DNA from: Paenibacillus mesophilus
Lineage (GTDB): Bacteria > Bacillota > Bacilli > Paenibacillales > NBRC-103111
Reading direction: 5' to 3'
Length of the DNA: 64,000 bases
NCBI RefSeq assembly: GCF_005938385.1
Contig: NZ_VCRA01000021.1
Span: 1 to 64,000, forward strand
In this document: positions 41,839 through 51,226 of the stretch, piece after piece
Layout of the letters: every line of letters begins with the position of its first letter
Numbering within the stretch: position 1 is the stretch's first letter
The notes under the pieces: generated by a model
What the model was told of the DNA's origin: nothing
The model's input: the letters and a program-made list of their open reading frames with translations, nothing else
Database searches by the model: none
Made by a program: the position numbers and the translations under genes

Positions 41839-42002
41839 AAAAGGGGTGGAGAAACTTCGTCAATGCCGTGCAAGGATGCCCGTTCGGATTATTGAAGGAG
41901 GTGATGCCTGAAACGTCAGGAAGCGGAACACGGAACGCCGGGGGAGAATTTGGTTAGAAGGCTGGCGGGATAGCCTTGGCGGGGATGGGGAGAACGGTTT
42001 GA

Positions 42003-42951
42003 TTGGGAATTATGCCCGACATGCACGCCGTCGGGGAGGTGGCCGGTACGGCCGCCGCCATGTGTTGCTCGTCCGGCGTGCAACCGCGCGAGCTGGATGT
42101 GGCCGCGCTGCAGCGGCGCCTGATGGAACGCGGCGTGCTGCAAGAGGACGATTTGACGCGGCTCGGCGCACCGTGGGTGACGCTGCACGGCAGCAAGCGG
42201 GAGGAGCGGCGCTGGACGCCGGAGTCGGTCCTCCGGCCGGACGTGATCCGTTCGCTTGCGGAAGCGCTCGGCACCGACGAGGAAGGAAAAGCGCTTTGGT
42301 GGTTGTCGCAGAGCGGCGCCGACGCCATCCCGATATTGCGGAAGACGCATGCGCAGTCGGCCGGGAAGCAGCGCCGGGGAGCGGCGATCGCGTTGGCGCT
42401 GCTCGGCGACCGGACCGGAGTGCCGGATTTGATCCGCGGTGGCCGACGAAGACGAAGACGCGCTGCCGGGCTTCGAGCCGCGCATTCCGCCGCGATGGAT
42501 CGCCTGTCTCGTCGCTTTGAAGCATTTACGGGAGACGTCATGCGTCGACATGCTGCTGCGCAAACTGCCGCCGGCAGCCGCACCTTCGATCCGATTGCCC
42601 GTATTTGCGCAGACGCTGCACATTTTGCATTACTTGATTGAGATTGCTCACCTGCTTTCTCCCGGGTTGCGTGAGGAAGCTGCGCGGAAAACCGCGCTGC
42701 TGCTCGAGGATCCGAGACTGGGCGCCGATTGGGGGAGCGGGGTTCAGGCATCGATTTCGATTCGCTGGAACGTCGAATTGACGGCCGCCTATTTGCTCGG
42801 ACTGCTTGGCCAAGAGACGGACGCCGGACGAATCGTGGACGCTTACGGGAACGACGAGCACGTCTATGTGCGCAATATGGCGCGAATCATCGGCGAACGA
42901 TTGGCGAACAACCGGATATCCACAACGAGCGGGAAGGTGAGTCAGGCATGA
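42003..42951 (+). pseudogene. truncated and frameshifted FAD oxidoreductase gene
   Basis: This is a decayed copy of the gene at 48194-50113. The match starts abruptly at PDMHAVGEVAGTAAA, so about the first 340 residues, including the FAD-binding Rossmann part, are missing. Near 42435 two bases are lost relative to the intact copy (CGCGGTGG against CGCGCCGTGG), which shifts the frame; the second part (ADEDEDALPGFEPRIPPRW to GKVSQA) continues to the stop at 42951. The remaining C-terminal region is HEAT-like helical. The 3' end still overlaps the next gene by ATGA, as in the intact pair. It lies behind a well-formed promoter, suggesting that a deletion fused that promoter to the gene's tail. 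Confidence 0.85.
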
Positions 42952-44060
42952 GCAGATCAAACAGCGGACAGCTTGCAAACAGTGGAAACGGCATGAACGG
43001 CGGAATGCCGGTATATGGAACTTACGACGTCATCGTTTCCGGCGGCGGACTGGTCGGTGTCGCTTGCGCGACCGCGCTGGCACGGGCGGGCAAAAAGGTG
43101 GCGCTTGTCGAGCGAAGGAGCGCGCTCGGTTGGGAAATCGGCCGGGCCCGCTGCTCGACAGTCGGACTGGGACGGGCGAGCGCTTATTCGGTTCTTGTCG
43201 GCGAGCTGGCGGAAGAACTGGACCAATGGTCGACAAACGATGGGGGGCAGCGCGCATCCGTAGCGGAGCTTCTGTTCGACCGCTGGGCGATGGAAGCGGG
43301 TGTCGATGTCGTGTTTCACGGCTGGTCGTCGAAGGTTGTCACCCGCGACGGCGCCGTCGCGGGGCTCGTCGCGGGCACGAGGGAAGGGTACGTGCTGCTG
43401 GAAGCTTCCCGTGTAATCGAAACCGAGGAGCATGGGCGATTGATCGACGAGACGTATGCGAAAACCGCCTTGACGAGAGGGGCTCGCAGAGTGTTTCTGC
43501 TCCGCAACGCCGCATGGGATGGCGTGAAGGCGCTGACGCTGCCGGACGGGCGCGAACTTGTGCTGCGCGCCGAAGCGGAAGACCGCACCAGTGCCGCTAT
43601 GGAACTGACGGCGGCCGATGCGGCAGGCCGCAACCTGGAATTTCATGCCGCAATACCGGAAGCGCTGCGAGTCATTCGCGAGCAGGCGGAGGGATGTGCG
43701 GAAGCGGTCGCGTACTACTGGGCGGAGGAAGCATGGAGCGAGCCCGCCTTTAGTCTGGAGGACGGCTTTCCGAAGGCGGGCGAAGAGCGGCCGATCGGCC
43801 GTCTGTTGCGGCAGACAAACGGGTCGTTGCTGCCTGCCGAGCTGACCACCCGGCATGTTTCTTCATCCCGCACGAAAGGGCTATTGTTTGCCGGTCCGTG
43901 GCTCCCTTGCTATTCGGAGGCATGTGCGCACGGATACGATGCGGGCGTCGAGACGCTTGCCGTCGTCAATCGGCTGTTGCTTGGCGAAGCCGCCGCATCC
44001 GCGGTTGCCCCGGAGTCCGTTCTCGCAGGCAAATTGCCCGAGCCGATGCGGCGGGATTGA
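42948..44060 (+). CDS. FAD-dependent oxidoreductase, second of the pair (copy 1)
   Basis: A 370-aa flavoprotein-like protein. The Rossmann dinucleotide motif GGGLVGVACATALARAGKKV (about 28-47) and ERRSALGWEIGRAR follow the layout of the FAD_oxidored family. It is paralogous over its length to the protein at 50110-51174. Its partner gene upstream is broken, so if the two normally form one complex this copy may be without a partner. The start is the ATGA overlap at 42948. The reaction is unknown; neighbours suggest carbohydrate metabolism. Confidence 0.72.
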   Translation: MSRSNSGQLANSGNGMNGGMPVYGTYDVIVSGGGLVGVACATALARAGKKVALVERRSALGWEIGRARCSTVGLGRASAYSVLVGELAEELDQWSTNDGGQRASVAELLFDRWAMEAGVDVVFHGWSSKVVTRDGAVAGLVAGTREGYVLLEASRVIETEEHGRLIDETYAKTALTRGARRVFLLRNAAWDGVKALTLPDGRELVLRAEAEDRTSAAMELTAADAAGRNLEFHAAIPEALRVIREQAEGCAEAVAYYWAEEAWSEPAFSLEDGFPKAGEERPIGRLLRQTNGSLLPAELTTRHVSSSRTKGLLFAGPWLPCYSEACAHGYDAGVETLAVVNRLLLGEAAASAVAPESVLAGKLPEPMRRD

Positions 44061-44125
44061 ATTTGTGCCGGGAGGGAAGCGCACTGTATTCAATTGGATG
44101 ACACATTGACCAAGGAGGAATACGA

Positions 44126-45880
44126 ATGGCCAAGCAAGAACATATTCGTTCTGATTCCGATTGGAATGCGGCTATGAGCCGCAGGGCGGTATTGGCAGCG
44201 ATGGGAACGGCGGGAGCGGCGATGGCGCTCGGCAATTTGTTTTCCGCCCCCGCATCGGCCCAACCTGTTGCAGATGCGGTGTACGTCAATCGGAAAACGA
44301 CGCCGAACGAGCTGATGAACATGGATTGCTGCGTCACGGTCACACTGGCCGATTTGCGCGCCGAGAGCAGTCCGAGCGAGTCGCTCCGGTACTATGTGCG
44401 CGACGAGGGGAAGGAAGGTTTTTTTGCTTACGATGCCTCCGATAACGTATCTCCCGACAACACGGGGACTGTCGTTGTCGCGACACCGGGCGGGGCGCGG
44501 TTCAAGCGCATTCACGACGGAACGCTGAACGTCAAATGGTTCGGTGCGGCCGGTGACGCGACGGACGACACGATCGCCATCCAGAACGCGCTCGACGCGG
44601 CGGCGCTGGCGGGAGGAGGCATTGTGCATATTCCTCCCGGAACGTACCATATCAGTTCCCCGGGATTGACGGTCAAAAGCAATACAAGCCTGATCGGCGC
44701 CGGCCGTGGCGTGACGATACTGCAAGTACCGGACGGAGCCGACGCGTTCGGCAATCCGTATAACGTGATCGTGACGGAAGCGAGCGGGGCAAACATATAT
44801 GCGGCCCATCTGACCGTGGACGGCAATCGCCAGCAAAATGCGCTGTGGCAGCCGATCGGCAGCGCCAACTACGGTCTGGCCGTTCGATCGCGATTCGTTG
44901 TCGTCTACGACGTCGAGTTTAAAGACGTCGTGGCCAACGGCGCGGGCGTTCCGGTCGCGGCGGAGCATGTCGCGTTCCTGCACTGTTATTCTCACGGAAA
45001 CGGCAAGAAAGGGTTTCATTCGGGGGCCGTCAAACATATTTCGTTTATCGGCAACATGTGTTCGGACAACGAGCACGACTCCGGAATAGGGATGCATCAG
45101 GGGATGCAGGAAGCGGTTATCATCGGCAACATTTGCTGCAACAACGGCACATACGGCATTCATGTCGGCGACTCGCTGGGCAGCGCGACGTCCGCTTCCC
45201 GCAACTGCATCGTTGCGGACAATCAATGCAGCGGCAACGCGATAGCCGGCATTTTCGTGGCTGCCAGGGAAGGTGCTTCCACAACGCTTTTAAGTGAAAC
45301 GACGGTGTCGGGAAATATCTGTTTGCGCAACGGATACGGGATCAACCTGATGAACTGTCGTGCCGTGCAAGTCACCGGAAACACGATCAAAGAAAGCAAA
45401 CATTTGGGCATATCGGTCATTTCCTGCGACGATCTGATCATTGCGAACAATATATTGATCGACAACTGCACCGTTTCCAACTCGAAGGCAATCGATATTC
45501 GGGGCGCGGCGAATTCGGGGTCCACCAAAACGGACTGCAAACGGATGATCGTGCAAAACAACATCATGAAAGATACGAGGGAAACGCCGCTGCAAACGAC
45601 AGGCATCAATTTGTCCGCAACAGATTGCGTCGTTTCGGGCAATATTGTTCATGGGGGACATACGGCCATTCGCAACGTGGAAGGATTGACGGCGCGGAAC
45701 GCTATTTTCGGCAACATTTCCTCACTTCCGATGGACGATCAGTTCGTTTATGCGGACGGGGTCGAACTGGCAGATGGCGGCGCGGCGGCGCAGGTGCCCA
45801 ACAACGCATTGTTCCGCAACGGGAACGACTTGTTCTATAAAACGGATAGCGGCGTCGTCAAGACGATCGCTTTAAACTGA
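44126..45880 (+). CDS. exported parallel beta-helix protein (pectate-lyase-like), Tat signal
   Basis: A 584-aa protein. A twin-arginine-type signal (MSRRAVLAAMGTAGAAMALG, residues about 17-36, cleavage near ASA) directs export of the folded protein. After KWFGAAGDATDDTIAIQNAL, the start of pectate-lyase-superfamily domains, a right-handed beta-helix with many N-x-I-x-x-N rungs (IGNICCNNGTYGI, VSGNICLRNGYGI, VTGNTIKES) runs to about 540. Such proteins are polysaccharide lyases, glycosidases or epimerases; no catalytic set was identified. AAGGAGG precedes the ATG. A GDSL esterase follows 28 nt later, likely in the same operon. Confidence 0.82.
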   Translation: MAKQEHIRSDSDWNAAMSRRAVLAAMGTAGAAMALGNLFSAPASAQPVADAVYVNRKTTPNELMNMDCCVTVTLADLRAESSPSESLRYYVRDEGKEGFFAYDASDNVSPDNTGTVVVATPGGARFKRIHDGTLNVKWFGAAGDATDDTIAIQNALDAAALAGGGIVHIPPGTYHISSPGLTVKSNTSLIGAGRGVTILQVPDGADAFGNPYNVIVTEASGANIYAAHLTVDGNRQQNALWQPIGSANYGLAVRSRFVVVYDVEFKDVVANGAGVPVAAEHVAFLHCYSHGNGKKGFHSGAVKHISFIGNMCSDNEHDSGIGMHQGMQEAVIIGNICCNNGTYGIHVGDSLGSATSASRNCIVADNQCSGNAIAGIFVAAREGASTTLLSETTVSGNICLRNGYGINLMNCRAVQVTGNTIKESKHLGISVISCDDLIIANNILIDNCTVSNSKAIDIRGAANSGSTKTDCKRMIVQNNIMKDTRETPLQTTGINLSATDCVVSGNIVHGGHTAIRNVEGLTARNAIFGNISSLPMDDQFVYADGVELADGGAAAQVPNNALFRNGNDLFYKTDSGVVKTIALN

Positions 45881-45908
45881 GCAAAAACCGGCGAGAGGAG
45901 CAACGGAG

Positions 45909-46550
45909 ATGCTGGTGGCGGCATTCGGAGACAGCATTACGGCAGGAGTACATTTGCAGGAGGAACAAACTTACCTTTACATGCTCGGCAAACGATTCGA
46001 CTACGCGATCAGAAAAGCGGGATTCCCGGGTCAGACGACCCGGGACGCCTTGCGGCTTTTAGAAGCGGAGGTGCTGGCGTTCCGGCCGGATGTCTGCATT
46101 CTCCAGTTCGGCATGAACGATCATGTCGCCTTGTCGGAAACGGATGCAAAAGTACCATTACCCGAGTTCAAGACAAATTTGGCGCATATGGCGGAGCAGT
46201 TGCAACGAATCGGCACAACGCTGGTATTATGCACGATCCATCCGATTATCGAAGGCGACGGTCGATCGTACTACTATTCGCGGCATCCGCAGCAGTGGTA
46301 CGCACCGTCCGGCGTCTCGGACCGCATCCGAAATTACAACGCGGCGATCCGCGACGTTGCCGCCGGCCGCGGATGCATGCTCGCCGACATCGAGGCGGAC
46401 TGGGAGCGATGGCTGGCGCAAGGGAATGACTTGGGGCAGTTGCTCCGCACGATCGAGAACAGCGGCTCGAACGACGGCGTTCATCCGACGCGGCTCGGGC
46501 ACGAGCGCTACGCGGCTTGCATTGCCGCCAGGCTGGGCGGCGCCCTGTAG
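45909..46550 (+). CDS. SGNH/GDSL-family esterase
   Basis: A 213-aa hydrolase with all core blocks: block I FGDSITAG (Ser9), block III FGMNDH, and block V DGVHPTRLG with the Asp/His pair. The Gly of block II is probably in GFPGQTT. There is no signal peptide, so it acts inside the cell, probably as a deacetylase of imported sugars or another carboxylesterase. It sits 28 nt after the beta-helix gene, with GAGAGGAG before the ATG. Context suggests removal of acetyl groups from a plant or bacterial polysaccharide. Confidence 0.85.
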   Translation: MLVAAFGDSITAGVHLQEEQTYLYMLGKRFDYAIRKAGFPGQTTRDALRLLEAEVLAFRPDVCILQFGMNDHVALSETDAKVPLPEFKTNLAHMAEQLQRIGTTLVLCTIHPIIEGDGRSYYYSRHPQQWYAPSGVSDRIRNYNAAIRDVAAGRGCMLADIEADWERWLAQGNDLGQLLRTIENSGSNDGVHPTRLGHERYAACIAARLGGAL

Positions 46551-46555
46551 GCGCG

Positions 46556-46760
46556 TTATTTCGCGTTACGGCCCGCGCGGCGCAAGCTTTTTCTGCGCGC
46601 CAAAGCGACGAGCAGCCCCAAATAACGGCAGCACAAACCCGAACGTGGCGGCATACGGGGTCCAGACGGCTCCCGCGAAATGGATGCCGTATACGATATC
46701 GGGTAAACGTTCAACGCGTGCGCTACGGCGAGCATGCCATTGGCATAAGCAGCGATTGGT
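46556..46760 (-). pseudogene. remnant of a GerAB-type spore-germination permease
   Basis: On the minus strand the text ALNVYP, then (other frame) YGIHFAGAVWTPYAATFGFV-LPLFG, then (first frame again) LLVALARRKSLRRAGRNAK and a stop can be read through two frameshifts. A membrane helix with FGFVLPL followed by LLVALARR(K) and a basic tail is the usual C-terminus of GerAB/endospore amino-acid permease-like proteins. Only this ~65-residue end is left. It occupies most of the gap between the GDSL gene and the binding-protein gene. Confidence 0.45.
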
Positions 46761-46848
46761 AACGTTTCAGCTTGAAAATTTGCGCGATTCCCAGCGCGGA
46801 GGGATTGGCCGGAGTGTGAGGATGGGTCATATCGGGGGAGGCTTTTCG

Positions 46849-48156
46849 ATGAAGGGGACAAAATGGGGACGTTTGATTCTAGTATGGATGATTGCGGCTG
46901 CGCTGACGGCGTGTAGCGCCGGGAGCGGCGGGAAAACCGGTGTACGGAACACGGAGGGGGAGACTGCCAAGCAAACGAATCCCGAGCCGGTGACGCTGAC
47001 GATTTTCGCTACGCTGGATCCCCTCTTTTTTAAAAACATGGGGCTCGAGGATATGCTGAAAACGCAATACCCGCATATTACATTGAAGTTCGTGCAAATC
47101 AACTTGACGACAGTTACGTTCGAGAGCGCTCTAGCTACCGGCGAGACACCGGATCTCGTATGCTGCAGCATCGCTTCGATCGGTACGTTCAAGGATTTGA
47201 AGCTGATCTCGGACCTGACTCCGCTCATTCAGAAGCATAAGTTTGACTTGAGCCGGCTGAATCCCGGCATGGAGCAGGTGATCCGATCGTATTCCGAGAA
47301 CGGCGAGTTTCTGATGATGCCCTATTACATGAGTACGGCTGCACTGTACTACAACAAAGATCTGTTCGACAAATTCGCCGTTCCGTACCCGAAAGACGGC
47401 ATGACGTGGGAAGAGGTATACGAGCTGGCCAAGCGCCTGACCCGCATGGAAGGCGGTATCCAATATAAGGGGTTCATGTTCAACCAGCAGAACATTACGT
47501 ACAAAAACCAGTCGGGACTTGCTTTCATCGATCCGAAAACATCGAAGGCGGCGGTCAATACGGATGCTTGGCAAAAATGGATGGAAACGATGTCGAGCTT
47601 CGGACGCATTGAGGGCAATATCGGCGGAGCCGAGCAGGATTTGTTTCTGAAGGAGAAGACGCTGGCGATGAGAACCGGACCGACGCTCATTCCGCTCCTG
47701 CCGGACGCTACCCAGAAAGGCTTGAACTGGGATGTCGTCTCGTTCCCCGAGTTTGCCGGCAAGAAAGGGGCGGGCACGCAGATGAACGCTCCGTATTTCG
47801 CCATTACCCCGATGAGCAAGCATAAGGACGAAGCTTTTCAATTCATGTCGTTCCTCGTATCCGAAGAGGTGCAGACGACGCTGTCGGCCAAAGGCAACGT
47901 TCCCGTCATCCGCAGCGAGAAGGCGGCACAGGCATTCGGCAGCATGTTCCCGGAGCTGAAAGGGAAGCATTTGCAGTCATTCATGATGGATACGATCGCG
48001 GCTCCGGCTCCGTATACGCGATACGACGATATTGCGCGCACGGCCATGTACAAAAAGCTGATCGAAGTCCAACAGGGAAGCAAGGACGTAAATACCGCCC
48101 TACGAGAGGCGGAGGAAGAAATCAATAAAAAAATCGCCGAGCAGATGGGCAAATAG
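46849..48156 (+). CDS. extracellular solute-binding lipoprotein
   Basis: A 435-aa lipoprotein (lipobox ALTAC, Cys22) with the sugar-binding-protein fold: ALYYNKDLFDKFAVPYPKDG is the signature region, and the tail DVNTALREAEEEINKKI is shared with the other binding proteins here. No ABC permease lies nearby. The start at 46849 follows GGGGGAGG; the longer open frame upstream is spurious. The intact FAD-oxidoreductase pair begins 37 nt after its stop, so the three genes are probably one operon. Confidence 0.9.
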   Translation: MKGTKWGRLILVWMIAAALTACSAGSGGKTGVRNTEGETAKQTNPEPVTLTIFATLDPLFFKNMGLEDMLKTQYPHITLKFVQINLTTVTFESALATGETPDLVCCSIASIGTFKDLKLISDLTPLIQKHKFDLSRLNPGMEQVIRSYSENGEFLMMPYYMSTAALYYNKDLFDKFAVPYPKDGMTWEEVYELAKRLTRMEGGIQYKGFMFNQQNITYKNQSGLAFIDPKTSKAAVNTDAWQKWMETMSSFGRIEGNIGGAEQDLFLKEKTLAMRTGPTLIPLLPDATQKGLNWDVVSFPEFAGKKGAGTQMNAPYFAITPMSKHKDEAFQFMSFLVSEEVQTTLSAKGNVPVIRSEKAAQAFGSMFPELKGKHLQSFMMDTIAAPAPYTRYDDIARTAMYKKLIEVQQGSKDVNTALREAEEEINKKIAEQMGK

Positions 48157-48193
48157 GCGGCCGGGGATTATGGAGCGGGAAGGAGCAAGCGGA

Positions 48194-50113
48194 GTGAAAC
48201 GACTGGAGACGGATGTGCTTGTGGTTGGAGGAGGCACTGCCGGAGTGACGGCAGCGCTCGCCGCCGCGAACGGAAACGCGCGAGTGGTGTTGGCCGAGAG
48301 CAGCGGGGGAATCGGGGGAGTCGGTACCCATACGGGCATTCACGCCTACTATTTGGGGCTGCATGTCGGCATGCAACAGGAACTGGACAAACGGACGAGG
48401 AGCATTGCGGACGAATTGGGAAGCAAAGCGAAGGGCTTTCATCCGGAAGCGAAAAAAATCGCGCTGCAGCAAATATTGGCTGAAAACGGCGTTGCCGTCC
48501 TGTACGATTGCGTCGCCGTCGAAACACTGACGGATGGAAGAAAGGTAGCCGGAGCCGTGTTCGAAACCCCGGAAGGCACCGTCCGCATTGATGCCCAAAT
48601 TACGCTCGACAGCACCGGAAACGGCGACGTATGCGCCTTGGCGGGGGTTCCGTTCGAGGAAGGGCGCGAGTGGGACGGCGTCATGAACGGCTGTTCCGTT
48701 CCTCCGCGATATTCGAACGAGAGCGAAATAGCCGATTTCCGCAACTTCGATGCCGGATGGGTCGATACGTCCAGCACGAGAGACGTATCCCGCGCCATCA
48801 TGTATGCCCGGAAGCTGCTATGGGAACTCCCGGAGCTTGGCAAAGACGGTTTCATTGCGATCTCTCCGCATTTCGGGGCGCGGGAGGGCAGGCTCGTTCG
48901 CGGGGAGTATACGTTGACGCTGGACGATTTGATTATGGACCGCCGGTTCGACGATGTCGTGATGAAATGCTATTCCCATTACGACACCCATGCCAAAGAT
49001 ATGGCGAACGAGAGCAAATTTGCACAGTGGTGGACGGAAGTCATGAGTGCCTGGAGCCATCGGATCGGGGGCGATGTCCCTTTCCGCTGCTTCGTTCCTG
49101 CCGGAACGGATGGGCTGTTGATCGCTTGCCGCGCGCTGTCTATGGAGCATGATGCTTCCGCCGCTCTGCGGATGCAGCCGGATATGCACGCCGTCGGCGA
49201 AGTCGCCGGTACGGCCGCAGCCCTGTGCTGCGCGACCGGCCGGCAGCCGCGCGAGCTGGACATCGGCTTCCTGCAGCGTCGTCTCGTCGAACGAGGCGTG
49301 CTGCGGGCGGACGACTTGACACGTGTCAGTGCTCCTTGGGTTACGCTGTCAGGCAGCAAACGGGAGGAACGCCGATGGACGCCCGAATCGGTCCGCCGGC
49401 CCGAAGCGCTTCATTCGCTTGCCGATGCGCTCGGCACCGACGAGGAAGGCAAAGCACTATGGTGGTTATGGAAAGCCGGAGACGCCGCACTCCCTCTCTT
49501 GAAGGAAACGCACGCGAAGTCGACGGGCCGGCAGCGCCGGGGCGCGGCTATTGCGCTGGCGCTGCACGGCGATAGGACCGGGGTGCCGGATTTGATTCGC
49601 GCCGTGGCCGATGAGGATGATGACGCCCTGCCGGGATTTGAGCCGCGTATTCCGCCGCGTTGGATCGCCTGTCTCGTCGCTTTGAAGCATTTGCGGGAGA
49701 CGTCGTGCGCCGAAATGCTGCTCGGCAAGCTGCAGTCGGCCGTGGCTTCGATTCGGCTGCCCGTTTTCGCGCAAACGCTGCATATATTCCACTACTTGAT
49801 CGAGATTGCTCCGCTCCTTCCGCGCTCCTTGAAGGAGGAAGCCGTCCGTCAAACGGAGCTGCTGCTGGCTGATCCCGGTTTGGGCAGCGACTGGGGAAGC
49901 GGCATTCAGACATCGATTTCGATTCGCTGGAATCTCGACATGACGGCTGCTTATTTGCTCGGGCTGCTTGGCAGAGAAGATTCCGCCATGCGGATATGGG
50001 ATGCTTACCGGAACGATAGCCGCATATATGCCCGGAACATGGCCCGAATCGTGCGCGATCGGCTAACGGATGCATTGAAGTCCGATACGAGCGGGAAGGT
50101 GGAGCAGGCATGA
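48194..50113 (+). CDS. FAD-dependent oxidoreductase with helical-repeat C-terminus
   Basis: A 639-aa protein. The FAD site starts DVLVVGGGTAGVTAALAAAN and includes GIGGVGTHTG and the ATG-like motif DSTGNGDVCALAG, typical of the FAD_oxidored (PF12831-type) family. The C-terminal half (about 390-635) has HEAT/armadillo-like helices (QRRGAAIALALHGDRTGVPD). I prefer the GTG at 48194, eight bases after GGAAGGAG, to the ATG at 48170, which lacks a ribosome site. Its end overlaps the next FAD gene by 4 nt, so the two are coupled and may form one enzyme. Substrate unknown. A decayed copy is at 42003-42951. Confidence 0.82.
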   Translation: MKRLETDVLVVGGGTAGVTAALAAANGNARVVLAESSGGIGGVGTHTGIHAYYLGLHVGMQQELDKRTRSIADELGSKAKGFHPEAKKIALQQILAENGVAVLYDCVAVETLTDGRKVAGAVFETPEGTVRIDAQITLDSTGNGDVCALAGVPFEEGREWDGVMNGCSVPPRYSNESEIADFRNFDAGWVDTSSTRDVSRAIMYARKLLWELPELGKDGFIAISPHFGAREGRLVRGEYTLTLDDLIMDRRFDDVVMKCYSHYDTHAKDMANESKFAQWWTEVMSAWSHRIGGDVPFRCFVPAGTDGLLIACRALSMEHDASAALRMQPDMHAVGEVAGTAAALCCATGRQPRELDIGFLQRRLVERGVLRADDLTRVSAPWVTLSGSKREERRWTPESVRRPEALHSLADALGTDEEGKALWWLWKAGDAALPLLKETHAKSTGRQRRGAAIALALHGDRTGVPDLIRAVADEDDDALPGFEPRIPPRWIACLVALKHLRETSCAEMLLGKLQSAVASIRLPVFAQTLHIFHYLIEIAPLLPRSLKEEAVRQTELLLADPGLGSDWGSGIQTSISIRWNLDMTAAYLLGLLGREDSAMRIWDAYRNDSRIYARNMARIVRDRLTDALKSDTSGKVEQA

Positions 50114-51174
50114 AAGGTGTTGGCGATGCAATACCGGTTTACGGAACGTACGATGCGATCGTATCGGGCGGAGGGCTGATCGGGATCGCATGCGCGACCG
50201 CTCTGGCACGCTCGGGAAGCAAAGTGGCGATAGTCGAGCGAAGAAGCGCGCACGGCTGGGAGATCGGCCGCGCGCGGTGCGCGACAGCCGGATTGGAGCG
50301 GACGCAAGCCGATTCGGCGCTAGTCGGCGAATTGACGAAGGAGCTGGCCCGCTGGTCGAGGCACGACGGGGGAACCCGTTCGTCCGTCGCGGAGCTGCTG
50401 TTCGACCGATGGGCTATGGAAGCGGACGTCGATGTGATGTTCCACGGGTGGTCGTCGAAAATTGCCTTGCGCGACGGCGCGGTTGCCGGATTGATCGCGG
50501 GTACCCGGGAAGGATACCGGCTGCTGAACGCTCCACTCGTCATTGAGACGGAGGATCACGGGCGACTAATCGATGAAGACTACGCAAAAACAGCATTGGC
50601 GAGAAAAGTTAGCAGAGCTTTTCATATGCGGAACGCGAAGGTTGACGGAACGAAGGAGATTGTGCTGCCGGACGGGCATACGCTGCTCCTGCGTTCCGAG
50701 TCGGAGGGCCGCGCAAGAGCCGATATCGGGCTGACGGCGCTTGACTCGTCCGGTCGCAATTTGGAGTTCCACGCGACTATCCCGGAAGCGGTTCGGGCGA
50801 TCCGGGAACAGGTGGAAGGCTGCGGGCAGGCGGCCGTCTATTATTGGGCGGAGGAAGAATGGGGCGGCTCCGCTTTCCGGCTGGAGGACGGTTTCCCAGC
50901 TGAAGACCGGCCGATCGGCCATCTGCTGGAGCCGTTCAATGGGTCGCTTAGGGCTGCTGGTTTGACAGCAGGAGACATCGCCATTTCCCGGTGCAAAGGA
51001 CTTGTACTTGCCGGCCCGTGGCTCCCTCGCTACTTGGCTGCAAGTACCGGGCAACCGGCTGCGGAGATGCAGACTTTGTCCGTAATCAACCGTATGCTGT
51101 TGGGCGAGGCGGCGGCTTCCTTGATCACCTCAAGGTCCGGAGAAGACTCGCAGGATCGAATTCATCATTTATAA
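50110..51174 (+). CDS. FAD-dependent oxidoreductase, second of the pair (copy 2)
   Basis: A 354-aa protein with the nucleotide-binding motif GGGLIGIACATALARSGSKV (about 18-37) and ERRSAHGWEIGRAR, paralogous to the protein at 42948-44060. It is too short to include a full second flavoprotein domain and may be the partner of the preceding protein, to which it is translationally coupled by ATGA. The end (GPWLPRYLAAS, then LSVINRMLLGEAAA) resembles the last FAD-contact segment of this family. A strong terminator follows. Confidence 0.75.
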   Translation: MKGVGDAIPVYGTYDAIVSGGGLIGIACATALARSGSKVAIVERRSAHGWEIGRARCATAGLERTQADSALVGELTKELARWSRHDGGTRSSVAELLFDRWAMEADVDVMFHGWSSKIALRDGAVAGLIAGTREGYRLLNAPLVIETEDHGRLIDEDYAKTALARKVSRAFHMRNAKVDGTKEIVLPDGHTLLLRSESEGRARADIGLTALDSSGRNLEFHATIPEAVRAIREQVEGCGQAAVYYWAEEEWGGSAFRLEDGFPAEDRPIGHLLEPFNGSLRAAGLTAGDIAISRCKGLVLAGPWLPRYLAASTGQPAAEMQTLSVINRMLLGEAAASLITSRSGEDSQDRIHHL

Positions 51175-51179
51175 ACCGA

Positions 51180-51222
51180 CAAGCCGCTCCCGCTGGAATA
51201 AGCGGGGCGGCTTGCGGCTTTT
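51180..51222. terminator. bidirectional intrinsic terminator
   Basis: CAAGCCGCTCCCGCT pairs with AGCGGGGCGGCTTG (one mismatch) around GGAATA, followed by CGGCTTTT. It separates the convergent FAD-oxidoreductase and sigma-factor operons. Confidence 0.85.
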
Positions 51223-51226
51223 CATG

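Noticed and set aside
41893..41954. 17-codon frame after AAGGAGGTG ahead of the pseudogene
   Set aside because: The ribosome site is too close to the ATG and the peptide shows no feature; it probably marks the deletion junction.
46123..46848. Upstream extension of the binding-protein gene across the GDSL gene
   Set aside because: It overlaps a complete GDSL esterase in another frame; the lipoprotein signal and ribosome site set the start at 46849.
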